Below are positions 50,844 to 61,781 of a DNA stretch of 64,000 bases, in pieces. Made by a program: the position numbers and the translations under genes. The stretch's first letter is position 1; each line of letters opens with the position of its first letter. The DNA is taken from positions 306,001 through 370,000 of the forward strand of contig NZ_CP069213.1 of NCBI RefSeq assembly GCF_016834455.1. The letters run 5' to 3'. Source of the DNA: Shewanella litorisediminis. Its GTDB lineage: Bacteria; Pseudomonadota; Gammaproteobacteria; Enterobacterales; Shewanellaceae. The notes below the pieces were generated by a model. That model ran no database searches, had not been told where the DNA came from, and worked only from the letters and a program-made list of their open reading frames with translations.

Positions 50844-52175
50844 ATGGGTCTGCCATTGGATAAGCCACATACACACGTCGTTCTGGGCCTTGGGGCCACA
50901 GGACTGTCGGTGGTGCGCTTTCTGGCACGTAAAGGCATAGTGCCGCTGGTGATGGACAGCCGTCGCCAGCCGCCGGGCATGGATGTGCTCAGTGCTGAGT
51001 TCCCCGACGTGCCATTGGTAACCGGTGGTTTTGACTGCCGCTATCTGGTGCAGGCTCAGAGCATCATTATCAGTCCGGGCATTGCCGTGGATACCCCAGA
51101 GGTCCGTGCTGCCATGGACATGGGCATTGAAGTGATTGGCGATGTGGAGCTCTTTGCCCGCGAAATTCAGGACATGGCGCCCTGTGTGCTGGCCATTACA
51201 GGTTCCAACGGCAAGTCAACAGTGACCACTTTGGTGGGGGAAATGGCCAGGGCAGACAACAAGGCCGTGGCCGTTGGCGGCAACATTGGCGTGCCCGCGC
51301 TGGAGCTGCTTGGTAAAGGTGCCGAGCTCTTTGTCCTTGAGCTGTCGAGCTTCCAGCTGGAAACCACCCACAGTCTTCATTGCATTGCAGGCACCTGCCT
51401 GAACATCAGTGAAGACCACATGGACAGGTACACGGACCTTGAAGCCTATCGTCAGGCCAAGCTGAGGCTTTATCCGCAAAGTAAGCTCAGCGTATACAAC
51501 CGCGACGACGCGGCGACCATGCCCGACGAACCACGCAACACGGTCAGCTTCGGGCTGGGTGTACCCGAGCTTGATGACTGGGGGCTGATGGACGGCAAGA
51601 TTTACCATGGCGCCAGTGAAATTATGAATTTATTGGATGTGGCGCTGATTGGCAGCCATAACCATGCCAACCTGCTGGCCGCCATGGCGCTGTGCGAGGC
51701 GGCGGGCATCTCCCGCGAGGCCATGGTAAAGGTGGCCAAGGAGTTTACCGGGCTCAGTCATCGCTGCGAATTGGTGGCAAGCCACGACAGCATTGCCTGG
51801 GTAAACGACTCCAAAGCCACTAACGTGGGCGCCACAGTCGCGGCGCTCAATGGCCTTGCTGACCATCTGGGTGACATCATCCTGATTGCCGGTGGCGATG
51901 GTAAAGGCGCCGATTTTGAACCCCTGCGGGGCGCTTTGGATGCCGTGACCCACCTGATTACTCTGGGCCGTGACGGTGACAAGATTGCCGCGCTGAAAGA
52001 AGGCGCCATTAAGGTGGCATCCATGGCAGAAGCGGTAGAAAAGGCAAAAGCCCTGGCAAATCCCGGTGACATAGTGCTCTTGTCGCCTGCCTGCGCCAGC
52101 CTGGACATGTACACCAACTTTATGGCCCGTGGGGATGATTTCCGGGCCAATGTGGAGCGGGTCTATGGCAACTGA
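50844..52175 (+). CDS. murD: MurD ligase
   Basis: The 443-aa enzyme adds D-glutamate to UDP-MurNAc-L-Ala. It has an N-terminal Rossmann domain (VVLGLGATGLSVVRFLA), the ATP loop ITGSNGKSTVTTL and the C-terminal VNDSKATNVGAT block. Its end overlaps the ftsW start by 11 bases. Confidence 0.96.
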   Translation: MGLPLDKPHTHVVLGLGATGLSVVRFLARKGIVPLVMDSRRQPPGMDVLSAEFPDVPLVTGGFDCRYLVQAQSIIISPGIAVDTPEVRAAMDMGIEVIGDVELFAREIQDMAPCVLAITGSNGKSTVTTLVGEMARADNKAVAVGGNIGVPALELLGKGAELFVLELSSFQLETTHSLHCIAGTCLNISEDHMDRYTDLEAYRQAKLRLYPQSKLSVYNRDDAATMPDEPRNTVSFGLGVPELDDWGLMDGKIYHGASEIMNLLDVALIGSHNHANLLAAMALCEAAGISREAMVKVAKEFTGLSHRCELVASHDSIAWVNDSKATNVGATVAALNGLADHLGDIILIAGGDGKGADFEPLRGALDAVTHLITLGRDGDKIAALKEGAIKVASMAEAVEKAKALANPGDIVLLSPACASLDMYTNFMARGDDFRANVERVYGN

Positions 52176-53373
52176 CAGCAAACAGCTGACCCTGTTTGAG
52201 CGTGGTGGTCATTTCTGGAGCGGCTGGCTTAGCGGACGCAATGCGCCCGGCAACCAGCTGTACGACCGTGCGCTGCTGTCTGTTGTGTTGGGTTTGATGG
52301 CCTTTGGTTTTGTGATGGTGATGTCGGCCTCCATGCCGGAAGCCCAGAGTCTCAAGGACGATCCTTTCCACTTTATGTACCGCCATGTGTTCTATTTGGT
52401 GGGTTGCGTGGCGATAGCCGCAGTGGTGCTTAACATCCCCATGGCAAGCTGGCAAAAGTACAGCCCCTTGCTGCTGTTGGGGGTTTTTGTACTCCTCATT
52501 GCAGTGCTGGTGGTGGGCACAACCGTGAATGGTGCAAGGCGCTGGCTCAGCGTGGGCCCCATCCGTATCCAGGTGGCCGAAATGGCCAAACTGGTGTTTG
52601 CCATTTATCTGTCGGGGTATCTGGTGCGCCGGCTGCAGGAAGTGCGGGAGAACGCCAAGGGATTTTACAAGCCCATCGCCGTGTTTGCTCTTTATGCCCT
52701 GCTGATCCTGGCACAGCCGGATCTGGGCACAGTGGTGGTGCTCTTCGTAGGTACAGTTGGCTTGCTGTTTCTTGCAGGGGCTAGGCTGCTCGACTTCTTT
52801 ATGTTGATTTTTGCCGGCGTGATGGCCTTCGTCGCACTGGTTGTGCTTGAGCCTTACCGTGTCGCCCGGGTGACATCTTTCCTTAACCCCTGGGAAGATC
52901 CCTTCGGCAGCGGTTATCAGCTCACTCAGTCTCTGATGGCCTATGGCCGCGGCGACTGGCTGGGGCAGGGGCTGGGGAACAGTATCCAGAAATTGGAATA
53001 TCTGCCCGAGGCCCATACCGACTTTATCTTTGCCGTGATTGGTGAAGAGCTGGGCTTTATCGGCATTGTGATGGTGCTGCTGGCACTGATGTTTGTGGCG
53101 CTGCGCGCCATACGTCTGGGCAACGAGTGTTTGGGGCTTGAACGTGCCTTTGAAGGGTATCTGGCTTATTCCATCGGGATTTGGATCTGTTTCCAGACCG
53201 TGGTGAATGTGGGCGCCAGTATCGGCATGTTGCCCACCAAGGGGCTGACGTTGCCCTTTATCAGTTATGGCGGCTCCAGCTTGTGGGTAATGACCTCGGC
53301 CGTGTGTATTTTGCTTCGCATCGATTATGAAAAACGCCTGAGTCAGATTCAGGCCGTACAGGGGAGACTCTAG
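52165..53373 (+). CDS. ftsW: septal glycosyltransferase FtsW
   Basis: The 402-aa SEDS protein has ten membrane segments and polymerises septal glycan with FtsI. I choose ATG 52165 (MATDSKQLTLFERGG), which has GGAG at 11 bases; the open frame extends further upstream into murD. SEDS landmarks are GARRWLSVGPIRIQVAEMAKL, AQPDLGTVVV and the end GLTLPFISYGGSSL. Confidence 0.95.
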   Translation: MATDSKQLTLFERGGHFWSGWLSGRNAPGNQLYDRALLSVVLGLMAFGFVMVMSASMPEAQSLKDDPFHFMYRHVFYLVGCVAIAAVVLNIPMASWQKYSPLLLLGVFVLLIAVLVVGTTVNGARRWLSVGPIRIQVAEMAKLVFAIYLSGYLVRRLQEVRENAKGFYKPIAVFALYALLILAQPDLGTVVVLFVGTVGLLFLAGARLLDFFMLIFAGVMAFVALVVLEPYRVARVTSFLNPWEDPFGSGYQLTQSLMAYGRGDWLGQGLGNSIQKLEYLPEAHTDFIFAVIGEELGFIGIVMVLLALMFVALRAIRLGNECLGLERAFEGYLAYSIGIWICFQTVVNVGASIGMLPTKGLTLPFISYGGSSLWVMTSAVCILLRIDYEKRLSQIQAVQGRL

Positions 53374-54456
53374 ATGGGCCCACAGACAGGCAAAAGACTC
53401 TTGGTGATGGCCGGTGGTACCGGTGGTCACGTCTTTCCTGCGCTGGCCGTCGCCAGGCGTCTCGCCAGTGAAGGTTGGCAAATCCGATGGCTCGGCACGG
53501 CCGACCGCATGGAGGCGCGTTTGGTGCCTCAGCATGGATTCGATATCGACTTTATCGACATTCAGGGCGTGCGTGGCAATGGTTTGCTGCGTAAGCTCGC
53601 TGCGCCCTTCAAGGTGCTGCGTTCTGTGATGCAGGCGAGAAAGGTGATCCGCCAGTTCAAGCCGGATGTGGTGCTTGGCATGGGCGGCTTTGCCAGTGGC
53701 CCGGGCGGTGTTGCTGCAAAGCTTAGCGGCATTCCTCTGGTGCTCCATGAGCAAAATGCGATTCCGGGTATGACCAACCTTCTGTTATCCCGTATTGCGA
53801 CCCGGGTGCTTTGTGCTTTTGAGGGCGCCTTTGGCACTCTGGGCACGACCGTGGGCAATCCCATCCGGGAAGAGTTGGTGGCACTGGGGGAAAAGCCCCG
53901 TGAGGCACGTACCGAAGCGCTGAAAATCCTGGTGGTGGGTGGCAGTTTGGGGGCCAAGGTGTTTAACGACCTGATGCCTTCCGTGACCGCCCGTATCGCC
54001 CAGCTTCAGCCCGTGACAGTATGGCACCAGACAGGGAAGAACAATCTGGCGGCGGTGCAGGCCGAATATCAGCAGCAGGGCCAGGACGGCGGCGTCAAGA
54101 TTGCTGAATTTATTGATGATATGGAAGCGGCCTATCGTTGGGCCGATGTGGTGCTGTGCCGGGCTGGCGCCTTGACCGTATCTGAGCTCGCCGCCGTGGG
54201 ATTGCCCAGTATTCTGGTGCCTTACCCCCATGCGGTGGACGATCACCAAACCATGAATGCCCGGGTATTGGTGGATGCCGGCGCGGCCTTTTTGGTGCCC
54301 CAGCCCATTGCCACCACAGAGCTTTTGGCCGACAAGCTGCAGCTGCTTGCCGGAGACAGAGATGAATTGACCCGTATGGGCGAAAGGGCCAGGGCGGCGG
54401 CCGTGCTGGATGCCACCGAACGTGTGGCAGAGGTTTGCCGCGAGCTGGCGAAATAA
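53374..54456 (+). CDS. murG: MurG glycosyltransferase
   Basis: The 360-aa GT28 enzyme adds GlcNAc to lipid I, giving lipid II. The N-terminal glycine loop is [14 protein letters not shown], with a second loop at [12 protein letters not shown], and the UDP-GlcNAc site is [31 protein letters not shown]. It begins directly after the ftsW stop codon. Confidence 0.97.
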   Translation: MGPQTGKRLLVMAGGTGGHVFPALAVARRLASEGWQIRWLGTADRMEARLVPQHGFDIDFIDIQGVRGNGLLRKLAAPFKVLRSVMQARKVIRQFKPDVVLGMGGFASGPGGVAAKLSGIPLVLHEQNAIPGMTNLLLSRIATRVLCAFEGAFGTLGTTVGNPIREELVALGEKPREARTEALKILVVGGSLGAKVFNDLMPSVTARIAQLQPVTVWHQTGKNNLAAVQAEYQQQGQDGGVKIAEFIDDMEAAYRWADVVLCRAGALTVSELAAVGLPSILVPYPHAVDDHQTMNARVLVDAGAAFLVPQPIATTELLADKLQLLAGDRDELTRMGERARAAAVLDATERVAEVCRELAK

Positions 54457-54465
54457 AGGTTAGTT

Positions 54466-55920
54466 ATGACACAGACAGAGAAGTACAGACAGCTTCGTAC
54501 CATGATCCCCGAAATGCGCCGCGTGCGTCGTATCCACTTTGTTGGTATCGGCGGCGCCGGTATGGGCGGGATTGCCGAAGTGCTGGTAAACGAAGGCTAT
54601 CAGGTCAGCGGGTCGGACATCGCCGACAATGCCGTGACAGAACGTCTGGGAAGTCTGGGTGCCCGTATTTTCATTGGCCATGGCGCCGATAACGTCAGCG
54701 GTGTGGATGTGGTCGTGGTATCGACTGCTATCAAGCAGGACAACCCTGAAATTGCCGCTGCCAAAGAGAAGCGTATTCCCATCGTTCGCCGCGCAGAGAT
54801 GCTTGCCGAGCTGATGCGTTATCGCCATGGCGTGGCGGTTGCCGGTACCCACGGCAAAACCACCACCACCAGTTTGATTGCCAGTATCTATGGTCAGGCC
54901 GAGCGAGACCCGACGTTTGTAATTGGTGGACTGCTTAACAGTGCCGGTACCAATGCCCGCCTGGGCTCAAGCCGTTATCTGATTGCCGAAGCCGACGAGA
55001 GTGATGCGAGCTTCCTGCACCTGCAGCCCATGGTTACCGTGGTCACCAACATCGAAGCCGACCACATGGACACCTACGGCGGTGACTTTGAAAAGCTGAA
55101 ATCCACCTTCGTGGACTTTATGCACAATTTGCCGTTTTACGGTGTGGCCGTGGTCTGTGTGGACGATCCTGTGGTGCGCGAGCTTATCCCGCGTATTGGC
55201 CGTCAGGTGGTGACTTACGGTTTCAGCGACGATGCCGACGTACAGGCGCTGAATTTCGTTCAGGAAGGTCACAGCTGCCGCTTTACCGTGCGCCGCAAGG
55301 GCAAGGATGACCTGTCACTGAAGGTGAATCTGCCCGGACAGCACAATGTGCTTAACTCCCTGGCTGCCATTGCCGTGGCCACCGAGGATGACATTGAAGA
55401 TGAGGCCATCGTTAAGGCGCTGGCCGATTTCCAGGGTATAGGACGCCGTTTCCAGCATCTGGGTAAGTTTGCGACTCCCAACGGTGAGGTCATGTTGGTG
55501 GACGACTACGGCCATCATCCCAGCGAAGTACTTGCGACCATTAAAGCCGCCCGAGCCGGTTGGCCGGATAAGCGCCTGGTGATGGCCTATCAGCCCCACA
55601 GGTACACCCGTACACGCGACCTGTATGAGGACTTCGTCGAAGTGCTGTCTCAGGTCGATAAGCTGGTGCTGCTGGAAGTGTATGCCGCCGGCGAAACGCC
55701 AATCCCGGGCGCCGATGGCCGCGCTTTGTGCCGCTCGATTCGTCAACGTGGCCAGCTGGAACCAATTTTTGTGGCAAGCCCCGAGCAGCTGACGTCAGTG
55801 CTGCCGGACGTGTTGGCCGATGGCGATCTGCTGCTGTGCCAGGGCGCGGGCAACATTGGTGCCCTGTCCCGGGAGTTGGCGGCTACCGGGCTTGGATTTG
55901 CCAAGGTGGAAAACAACTGA
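54466..55920 (+). CDS. murC: MurC ligase
   Basis: The 484-aa enzyme adds L-alanine to UDP-MurNAc. It has an N-terminal UDP-binding domain ([17 protein letters not shown]), the ATP loop [13 protein letters not shown] and the [18 protein letters not shown] block. In many relatives ddlB follows; here the next gene is ftsQ after a 112-bp gap with a promoter. Confidence 0.97.
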   Translation: MTQTEKYRQLRTMIPEMRRVRRIHFVGIGGAGMGGIAEVLVNEGYQVSGSDIADNAVTERLGSLGARIFIGHGADNVSGVDVVVVSTAIKQDNPEIAAAKEKRIPIVRRAEMLAELMRYRHGVAVAGTHGKTTTTSLIASIYGQAERDPTFVIGGLLNSAGTNARLGSSRYLIAEADESDASFLHLQPMVTVVTNIEADHMDTYGGDFEKLKSTFVDFMHNLPFYGVAVVCVDDPVVRELIPRIGRQVVTYGFSDDADVQALNFVQEGHSCRFTVRRKGKDDLSLKVNLPGQHNVLNSLAAIAVATEDDIEDEAIVKALADFQGIGRRFQHLGKFATPNGEVMLVDDYGHHPSEVLATIKAARAGWPDKRLVMAYQPHRYTRTRDLYEDFVEVLSQVDKLVLLEVYAAGETPIPGADGRALCRSIRQRGQLEPIFVASPEQLTSVLPDVLADGDLLLCQGAGNIGALSRELAATGLGFAKVENN

Positions 55921-55966
55921 ATGCTGTTGAAAATTTCATCAGTTAAGTGGTTGTTCTCTTTGGCCT

Positions 55967-55994
55967 TTGACCTGGGATCCCGGGTCTATATAAT
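55967..55994 (+). promoter_or_regulatory. promoter of ftsQAZ with a dyad in its spacer
   Basis: TTGACC and a perfect TATAAT stand 16 bp apart in the murC-ftsQ gap. The 18-bp near-palindrome GACCTGGGATCCCGGGTC (55969-55986) fills the spacer and could serve as an operator. Confidence 0.75.
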
Positions 55995-56032
55995 GGCCGG
56001 TTATTCTGTGGCTTGGCGCTGAGGAGCTAGCG

Positions 56033-56857
56033 TTGGCAAGAGACAGAAAAACGCCGAAGCGCAGGGCGCCGCCGGAAAAGCGGCCCAGAGGCCCGGAGCT
56101 TCGCCAGCGCATAACCCGGTTTTGGACAGGACTCTGTTCGCTGAATTGGTATCTCATTACTGGCTTTAGTTTTTTTATGCTGGTACTGGGCGGACTCGGG
56201 TACAGCGGATATCGGCTCCATGGGCTTTTGAACAACGCAGAGGCCCTGCCCATAGAGGCCCTGGTCATCAAGGGTGACCGGGTTTACACCACGGAAGAAG
56301 AAATCCGTGGTGCCATGGAAAAACTGATGGCGCGAAGCTTTTTCAGCGCCGATGTGATGGAAATACAGCAGGCGATTGAAGCCCTGCCCTGGGTATACAA
56401 GGCATCGGTACGCCGGATGTGGCCGGCGCGTATCAAGGTGTACCTGCAGGAACAGCAGGCAGCGGCCCGCTGGAACGGCATGGATTGGGTGAACGAACAG
56501 GGCGAGGTGTTCAGTGCTCCTGAGCAGCAGGGGTTGACAGACCTGCCCAGGTTGTCCGGCCCTGAGAATATGTCGGCAGAGGTGCTTACCTCTTACCGGC
56601 AGATAGCGGAACTGCTGCAGATTAATGGCTATGGGCTTGAGAGCCTGAGCCTGAGCCCAAGACATGCGTGGATTGCCGTGCTTGATAATGGCATCACCCT
56701 GGAACTTGGGCGGGAAGACAAGATGGCGAGGGTACAGCGCTTTATCAATGTGTACCCCACGCTGGCCAAGCAGCCAAAGGCCGTCGCCAGAGTGGATTTG
56801 CGCTACGACACAGGATTGGCCGTAGGCTGGGATGAGACAAAACAAGAGAGTCGCTAA
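56033..56857 (+). CDS. ftsQ: cell division protein FtsQ
   Basis: The product of 274 aa starts at a TTG (56033), six bases after GAGGAG; no ATG fits. It has a basic cytoplasmic start, one membrane segment (about 40-60), a POTRA domain (ALVIKGDRVYTTEEEIRGAM) and a beta domain, and anchors FtsL/FtsB at the septum. The weak start codon may keep FtsQ low relative to FtsA and FtsZ. Confidence 0.93.
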   Translation: MARDRKTPKRRAPPEKRPRGPELRQRITRFWTGLCSLNWYLITGFSFFMLVLGGLGYSGYRLHGLLNNAEALPIEALVIKGDRVYTTEEEIRGAMEKLMARSFFSADVMEIQQAIEALPWVYKASVRRMWPARIKVYLQEQQAAARWNGMDWVNEQGEVFSAPEQQGLTDLPRLSGPENMSAEVLTSYRQIAELLQINGYGLESLSLSPRHAWIAVLDNGITLELGREDKMARVQRFINVYPTLAKQPKAVARVDLRYDTGLAVGWDETKQESR

Positions 56858-56860
56858 CTG

Positions 56861-58096
56861 ATGACCAAGAACCAGGATAGAAATCTGATAGTCGGATTGG
56901 ACATAGGTACCGCCAAGGTCGCTGCGATCATCGGCGAAGTCATGCCTGACGGAGAGATCAGCATTGTGGGTCTTGGCAACCATCCCTCCCGGGGCATGGA
57001 CAAGGGCGGGGTGAACGACCTCGACTCTATCGTGCGCAGCGTGCAGCGGGCACTGGACCAGGCGGAATTGATGGCCGATTGTCAGGTGTCGTCTGTGTAT
57101 ATGTCGATTTCCGGCAAACACATCGCCTGTCAGAACGAGCGCGGCATGGTGTCCATCAACGATGAAGAAGTGACTCAGGAAGACGTGGACAACGTCATCC
57201 ACACGGCCCGCTCGGTGAAGATCCCCACAGAGCGCCGCATCCTGCATGTGTTGCCGCAGGAATACGCCATCGATGTACAGGAAGGGATCCGCAGCCCCAT
57301 CGGCATGTCCGGCATGCGCATGGAGGCCAAGGTGCATATCGTCACCTGTGCCAACGACATGGCGAAGAATATTACCAAGAGCGTTGAGCGCTGCGGCCTC
57401 AAGGTGGATGACCTGGTGTTTTCCGGTATCGCCTCGGCCGATGCAGTGCTGACCAATGATGAAAAAGATCTGGGCGTGTGTCTGGTGGATATCGGCGGTG
57501 GTACCACCGACATTACCGTCTACACCAACGGCGCCCTGCGTCACTGCGCCGTAGTACCTGTGGCCGGTAACCAGGTAACCAACGATATCGCCAAAATTTT
57601 CAGGACGCCGCTGTCACATGCCGAGCAAATCAAGGTGCAATACGCCAGTGCGCGCAGTGCCATGGTCAGCCGCGAAGACAGCATCGAAGTGCCCTCTGTG
57701 GGGGGGCGTCCGTCGCGCACCATGTCTCGCCATACCCTGGCAGAAGTGGTGGAGCCAAGATATCAGGAGCTGTTTGAGCTGGTACTTAAAGAGCTTCGCA
57801 GCGCTCGACTGGAAGATCAGATTGCCGCAGGCATAGTGCTCACAGGTGGTACCGCTTCAATCGAAGGTGCTGTCGATGTGGCCGAAGCTGTGTTCGGCAT
57901 GCCGGTAAGGGTGGCGTCGCCCATGCCGGTCAAAGGTTTATACGAATATGTGGATCAGCCCATTTACTCCACCGGGGTGGGGCTGCTTCACTATGGCGCG
58001 CGTCGGGTGCTCGAGCGGCAATACGAGCGTCCGCAGCGTCAAGGGGTCACCAGTGTCTGGAATCGGGTTCAGAGCTGGTTTAAGGGTGAATTTTAA
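56861..58096 (+). CDS. ftsA: cell division protein FtsA
   Basis: The 411-aa actin-like ATPase tethers FtsZ to the membrane. Phosphate loops are VGLDIGTAKVAAI and LVDIGGGTTDITV, the 1C subdomain follows the first loop, and the amphipathic membrane-targeting helix is at the end (VWNRVQSWFKGEF). It lies three bases after ftsQ. Confidence 0.97.
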   Translation: MTKNQDRNLIVGLDIGTAKVAAIIGEVMPDGEISIVGLGNHPSRGMDKGGVNDLDSIVRSVQRALDQAELMADCQVSSVYMSISGKHIACQNERGMVSINDEEVTQEDVDNVIHTARSVKIPTERRILHVLPQEYAIDVQEGIRSPIGMSGMRMEAKVHIVTCANDMAKNITKSVERCGLKVDDLVFSGIASADAVLTNDEKDLGVCLVDIGGGTTDITVYTNGALRHCAVVPVAGNQVTNDIAKIFRTPLSHAEQIKVQYASARSAMVSREDSIEVPSVGGRPSRTMSRHTLAEVVEPRYQELFELVLKELRSARLEDQIAAGIVLTGGTASIEGAVDVAEAVFGMPVRVASPMPVKGLYEYVDQPIYSTGVGLLHYGARRVLERQYERPQRQGVTSVWNRVQSWFKGEF

Positions 58097-58124
58097 CTAA
58101 CGCAGGCAAACGGAGATTCAGACC

Positions 58125-59309
58125 ATGTTTGAGATCATGGATACTCATTCTGACGAGGCGGTGATTAAAGTCATCGGCGTCGGTGGCGGCGGTGGCAACG
58201 CCGTTGAACATATGGTGAAGCACAATATTGAAGGTGTTGAGTTCGTGGCAACCAACACTGACGCTCAGGCGCTGCGCAAGTCAGCCGCTGGTCAAACGAT
58301 CCAACTGGGTCGAGATGTGACCAAGGGCCTGGGCGCCGGCGCCAATCCTGAGGTGGGCCGTGCTGCCGCCGAGGAAGACAAAGAAAGCATCCGCGCTGCC
58401 ATCAAGGGCTCGGACATGATCTTTATCGCTGCCGGTATGGGCGGTGGTACAGGTACCGGTGCTGCGCCAGTGGTGGCTGAAGTGGCCCGCGAAGAAGGCA
58501 TTCTGACAGTGGCCGTGGTGACCAAGCCATTCCCCTTCGAAGGCAAGAAGCGTATGGCCTATGCCGAGCAGGGTATTGCCGAGCTTGCCAAGCACGTGGA
58601 CTCCCTTATCACCATCCCCAACGAGAAGCTGCTCAAGGTATTGGGTCGTGGCACCTCGCTGCTGGACGCCTTCGCGGCCGCCAACAACGTGCTCTTGGGC
58701 GCTGTGCAGGGTATTGCCGAGCTCATCACCCGTCCAGGTTTGATTAACGTCGACTTTGCGGACGTGAAAACCGTTATGTCTGAAATGGGTAACGCCATGA
58801 TGGGTACCGGTGTTGCCCGTGGTGAAGACCGCGCCGAAGAGGCTGCCGAAGCCGCTGTCGCCAGCCCACTGCTGGAAGACATCGATCTTGCCGGTGCCCG
58901 TGGCGTGCTGGTGAACATCACCGCCGGTATGGACATGACCATCGAAGAGTTCGAAACCGTGGGTAACCACGTGAAGGCCTACGCTTCAGACAACGCCACT
59001 GTGGTAGTGGGTGCCGTTATAGACCCAGAGATGAGCGATGAACTGCGTGTGACCGTGGTTGCCACCGGTATCGGCGCCGATAAGAAGCCTGATATCCAGC
59101 TGGTGCCCAAGGTTCAGCCTCGTCCTGAGCCAGTGGTTGTAGAGCCTAAGGTTGAAGCCTTTGTGGCCGAAGAGCCTGTATATCAGACTCAGCCTGCCGC
59201 ACCAAAAGGCAATGCTGTACCATCAGCAGCACCACAGGTAGCGACTGCACCGAAGAACGAGCTTGATTACCTGGATATTCCGGCTTTTCTGCGCAAGCAG
59301 GCTGACTGA
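58125..59309 (+). CDS. ftsZ: cell division protein FtsZ
   Basis: The 394-aa tubulin-like GTPase forms the division ring. The tubulin signature is GGGTGTGA (about residue 107), the T7 loop is [11 protein letters not shown], a proline-rich linker lies at about 320-375, and the conserved C-terminal peptide [15 protein letters not shown] binds FtsA and SlmA. It is the target of SlmA encoded at 21047. Confidence 0.98.
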   Translation: MFEIMDTHSDEAVIKVIGVGGGGGNAVEHMVKHNIEGVEFVATNTDAQALRKSAAGQTIQLGRDVTKGLGAGANPEVGRAAAEEDKESIRAAIKGSDMIFIAAGMGGGTGTGAAPVVAEVAREEGILTVAVVTKPFPFEGKKRMAYAEQGIAELAKHVDSLITIPNEKLLKVLGRGTSLLDAFAAANNVLLGAVQGIAELITRPGLINVDFADVKTVMSEMGNAMMGTGVARGEDRAEEAAEAAVASPLLEDIDLAGARGVLVNITAGMDMTIEEFETVGNHVKAYASDNATVVVGAVIDPEMSDELRVTVVATGIGADKKPDIQLVPKVQPRPEPVVVEPKVEAFVAEEPVYQTQPAAPKGNAVPSAAPQVATAPKNELDYLDIPAFLRKQAD

Positions 59310-59355
59310 GTTAAAAAACCGGTACAGACAGCAAAGTGGCAAAGTAGCTTATTTT

Positions 59356-59383
59356 TTGTGAAATGCCTGACTTGTGGTAGCAT
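59356..59383 (+). promoter_or_regulatory. possible promoter of lpxC
   Basis: TTGTGA and TAGCAT are separated by 16 bp in the 155-bp ftsZ-lpxC gap. No strong terminator for ftsZ was seen before it, so read-through is also possible. Confidence 0.4.
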
Positions 59384-59464
59384 GTCTGACCAGCCGCACT
59401 CATTGGCTGTCGTTTTCGACTGCCTGAGTGACAGTGATTTGTTGAATGCAAAACGGGTAACTGA

Positions 59465-60385
59465 ATGATTTTTCAAAGAACAGTTAAAGAAATGGTTAAG
59501 ACCACCGGTGTTGGATTGCACTCCGGTAACAAGGTCACCCTTACCATTAAACCCGCGCCAATCAATACAGGGATAGTACTGATGCGTACCGACCTGAACC
59601 CCGCCGTGGCCATTCCAGCCAAGGCGAATATGGTTCGGGAAACGACCATGTGTACCGCTCTGGTAAATGATGAAGGCGTTCGCATTTCGACTATCGAGCA
59701 CCTGTTTGCCGCCCTGGCAGGTCTTGGCATTGATAATGCCGTTATCGAAGTGGACGCGCCCGAAATCCCGATCATGGATGGCAGCGCCAGCCCCTTCGTA
59801 TTCCTGCTGCAGAGTGCCGGTATTCAGGAGCAGTCAGCGCCCAAGAAATATCTGCGTATCAAGCGCACCGTACGTGTGGAAGACGGCGACAAGTGGGCGG
59901 AAATCCGTCCGTTTCAGGGCTTTAGAGTCAACTTTGCCATTGACTTCAATCACCCTGAGATTGCCCGCAGCCAGCAGCATATGGTGATGGACTTTTCTTC
60001 TACTGCCTTTGTGAAAGATATCAGCCGTGCCCGTACTTTCGGGTTTATGCGCGATATTGAGTATCTGCGTGCCAACAACCTGGCACTGGGTGGCAGCATG
60101 GAAAATGCCGTAGTGCTTGATGAATACCGCGTCCTCAACCCCGATGGCCTGCGTTATGAGGACGAGTTCGTTAAGCACAAGATCCTGGATGCATTTGGCG
60201 ATCTCTATGTCGCCGGTCATGCCATCATAGGTGAGTTTTGTGCCTATAAGACCGGCCATGCCCTGAACAATCAATTGGTCAGGGCAGTGCTTGCCGCTCA
60301 GGATGCCTGGGAATTGGTGAGCTTTGACAAAGAAGCTGACGCACCTGTCAGTTTTGCCATGCCCGGCAATGCAGTATTTGCCTGA
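59465..60385 (+). CDS. lpxC: UDP-3-O-acyl-GlcNAc deacetylase LpxC
   Basis: The 306-aa zinc enzyme catalyses the committed step of lipid A synthesis. The first zinc histidine is in [10 protein letters not shown], then comes [13 protein letters not shown], and later [11 protein letters not shown] and GHAIIGEF with the remaining ligands. The C-terminus (about 15 residues) is the usual site of FtsH-controlled turnover in E. coli; here it ends with ...AMPGNAVFA. Confidence 0.97.
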
Positions 60386-60401
60386 GCATGATAAGTTAAC
60401 T

Positions 60402-60854
60402 TCATGACTGCCTGTGACGGCTGGCCAATGCAGCCAGCCGTTTCAGTTTCTGGCCCAGACTGCCTTCGGTATGTTCTGCCAGCGCTTCGAGATGTGCAGC
60501 TGCTGTTTCACTGAGTTGATTGGTGTTCACTGTGGCTTTTGGCCGATAGTGTGCCAGCGCCGGGTTGACTTTAACGTCAATAGCGGTGAGCATTGGGAGC
60601 GTTTCGGCCTGCAGTTGTTTCAGTAGCATAGGCTTTTGAAAATTGATGCGGGCGGCCCATGCGGCCGTTGCCGTTTCTATAACGAGAGTACCGTGGCGGA
60701 GATTGGCTACCTTGAGTTGCTCCGCGACCGGACCTGATACCATCTGTTTCACGACTTGATCCAGATTGTTGAGCAGCTCCGCCTTTTCGGCGATATCCGG
60801 CAGTGTGCCGGTCGTGTGCATGAGCGCAGCGAGGTCCTGAGGTAACTTTTTCAT
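60402..60854 (-). CDS. dciA: DciA-type replicative helicase loader (DUF721)
   Basis: The 150-aa protein has the DUF721 core (VANLRHGTLVIETATAAWAARINFQKPMLLKQL), followed by a basic C-terminal tail. DciA proteins load DnaB in bacteria without dnaC; no DnaC is seen here. Its site between lpxC and secA, on the opposite strand, is as in Vibrio. Confidence 0.85.
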   Translation of the reverse strand: MKKLPQDLAALMHTTGTLPDIAEKAELLNNLDQVVKQMVSGPVAEQLKVANLRHGTLVIETATAAWAARINFQKPMLLKQLQAETLPMLTAIDVKVNPALAHYRPKATVNTNQLSETAAAHLEALAEHTEGSLGQKLKRLAALASRHRQS

Positions 60855-60881
60855 TCAATAAGAAGATGGCTGATTGAAGCT

Positions 60882-61781
60882 ATGAGTGTAACAGTTTTTA
60901 TTCAAGGCCGCAGCGGTGTTACCCGTTGGCAGCCCGGTAAACGATGGTTGCTGCTTCCGGTATTGTTGCTGGCCACAGGCGCAGGTCTGTATCAGCACAA
61001 CAGTGCCCGTTTTGAAAGCCAGCAGGCCAGTGTCGACAACGAACGCCAGGCGCGTGAAAGCCAAAAGCGCGAAGTGCTTGAGCTGAAAAATGCGACCGAA
61101 TCCCAACTCGCAACCCTGACCGCCTACGTTGGCCGCATGCAGGCGAAGATTACCCGCCTGGAAGCCCTGGGTCAGCAGGTTGCTCAAAATTACAAGCTTG
61201 AAGATCAATTCGACTTCTCCGCCGAAGCTGGCGTAGGGGGCTCGAGCGATCTCGGCTCTGCTATCGAACTCAACCAGCTTATTGAAGACATGAATAAGCT
61301 GGCACTCAGAATTGATAACAATGACGCTCAGCTGGCACTACTTGAAACCGTGGCAGCCAATCTCCATATAGATGAAGAACGTTATGTATCAGGGCGCCCT
61401 GTCAGCAAAGGCTATCTCTCGTCGCCCTACGGTTTACGCAATGACCCTTTCACCGGCCGAAGAACCATGCATAAAGGCATCGACTTCGCCGGCACAGAGG
61501 GGGCCGATGTTATCGCCACCGCCGGTGGTGTAGTGACATGGGCCGGAGACATGTTCGGTTATGGCCAACTGGTGGAGGTAGATCATGGAAATGGTCTGCG
61601 TACCCGCTACGGCCACAATAAAACTTTGTCAGTAGCTGTAGGTGATGTAGTCGCCAAGGGTGAAAAAATTGCCACCATGGGCAGCACCGGTCGTTCTACC
61701 GGTCCCCATGTTCACTATGAAGTGTTGCGGTCGGGTCAGCAGATTGACCCACAGAAATATGTCTACCGCAAGGCAGGTTAA
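60882..61781 (+). CDS. M23/LytM-domain peptidase
   Basis: The 299-aa protein has a membrane anchor or signal segment (about 22-38), a coiled coil (about 50-105) and a LytM domain in the last 130 residues. The zinc ligands H and D are in MHKGIDFAG and the HxH is in PHVHYEV, so it should be an active glycyl or D,D-endopeptidase rather than a degenerate activator. It lies divergent from dciA and directly upstream of secA. Confidence 0.88.
   Translation: MSVTVFIQGRSGVTRWQPGKRWLLLPVLLLATGAGLYQHNSARFESQQASVDNERQARESQKREVLELKNATESQLATLTAYVGRMQAKITRLEALGQQVAQNYKLEDQFDFSAEAGVGGSSDLGSAIELNQLIEDMNKLALRIDNNDAQLALLETVAANLHIDEERYVSGRPVSKGYLSSPYGLRNDPFTGRRTMHKGIDFAGTEGADVIATAGGVVTWAGDMFGYGQLVEVDHGNGLRTRYGHNKTLSVAVGDVVAKGEKIATMGSTGRSTGPHVHYEVLRSGQQIDPQKYVYRKAG

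Noticed and set aside
52120..53754. Long open frame on the reverse strand opposite ftsW and murG (544 codons)
   Set aside because: Shadow of high-G+C coding DNA; the product is histidine/glutamine-rich nonsense without a ribosome site or family.
56027..57544. 505-codon reverse frame opposite ftsQ and ftsA
   Set aside because: Same kind of shadow; the plus-strand genes are certain.
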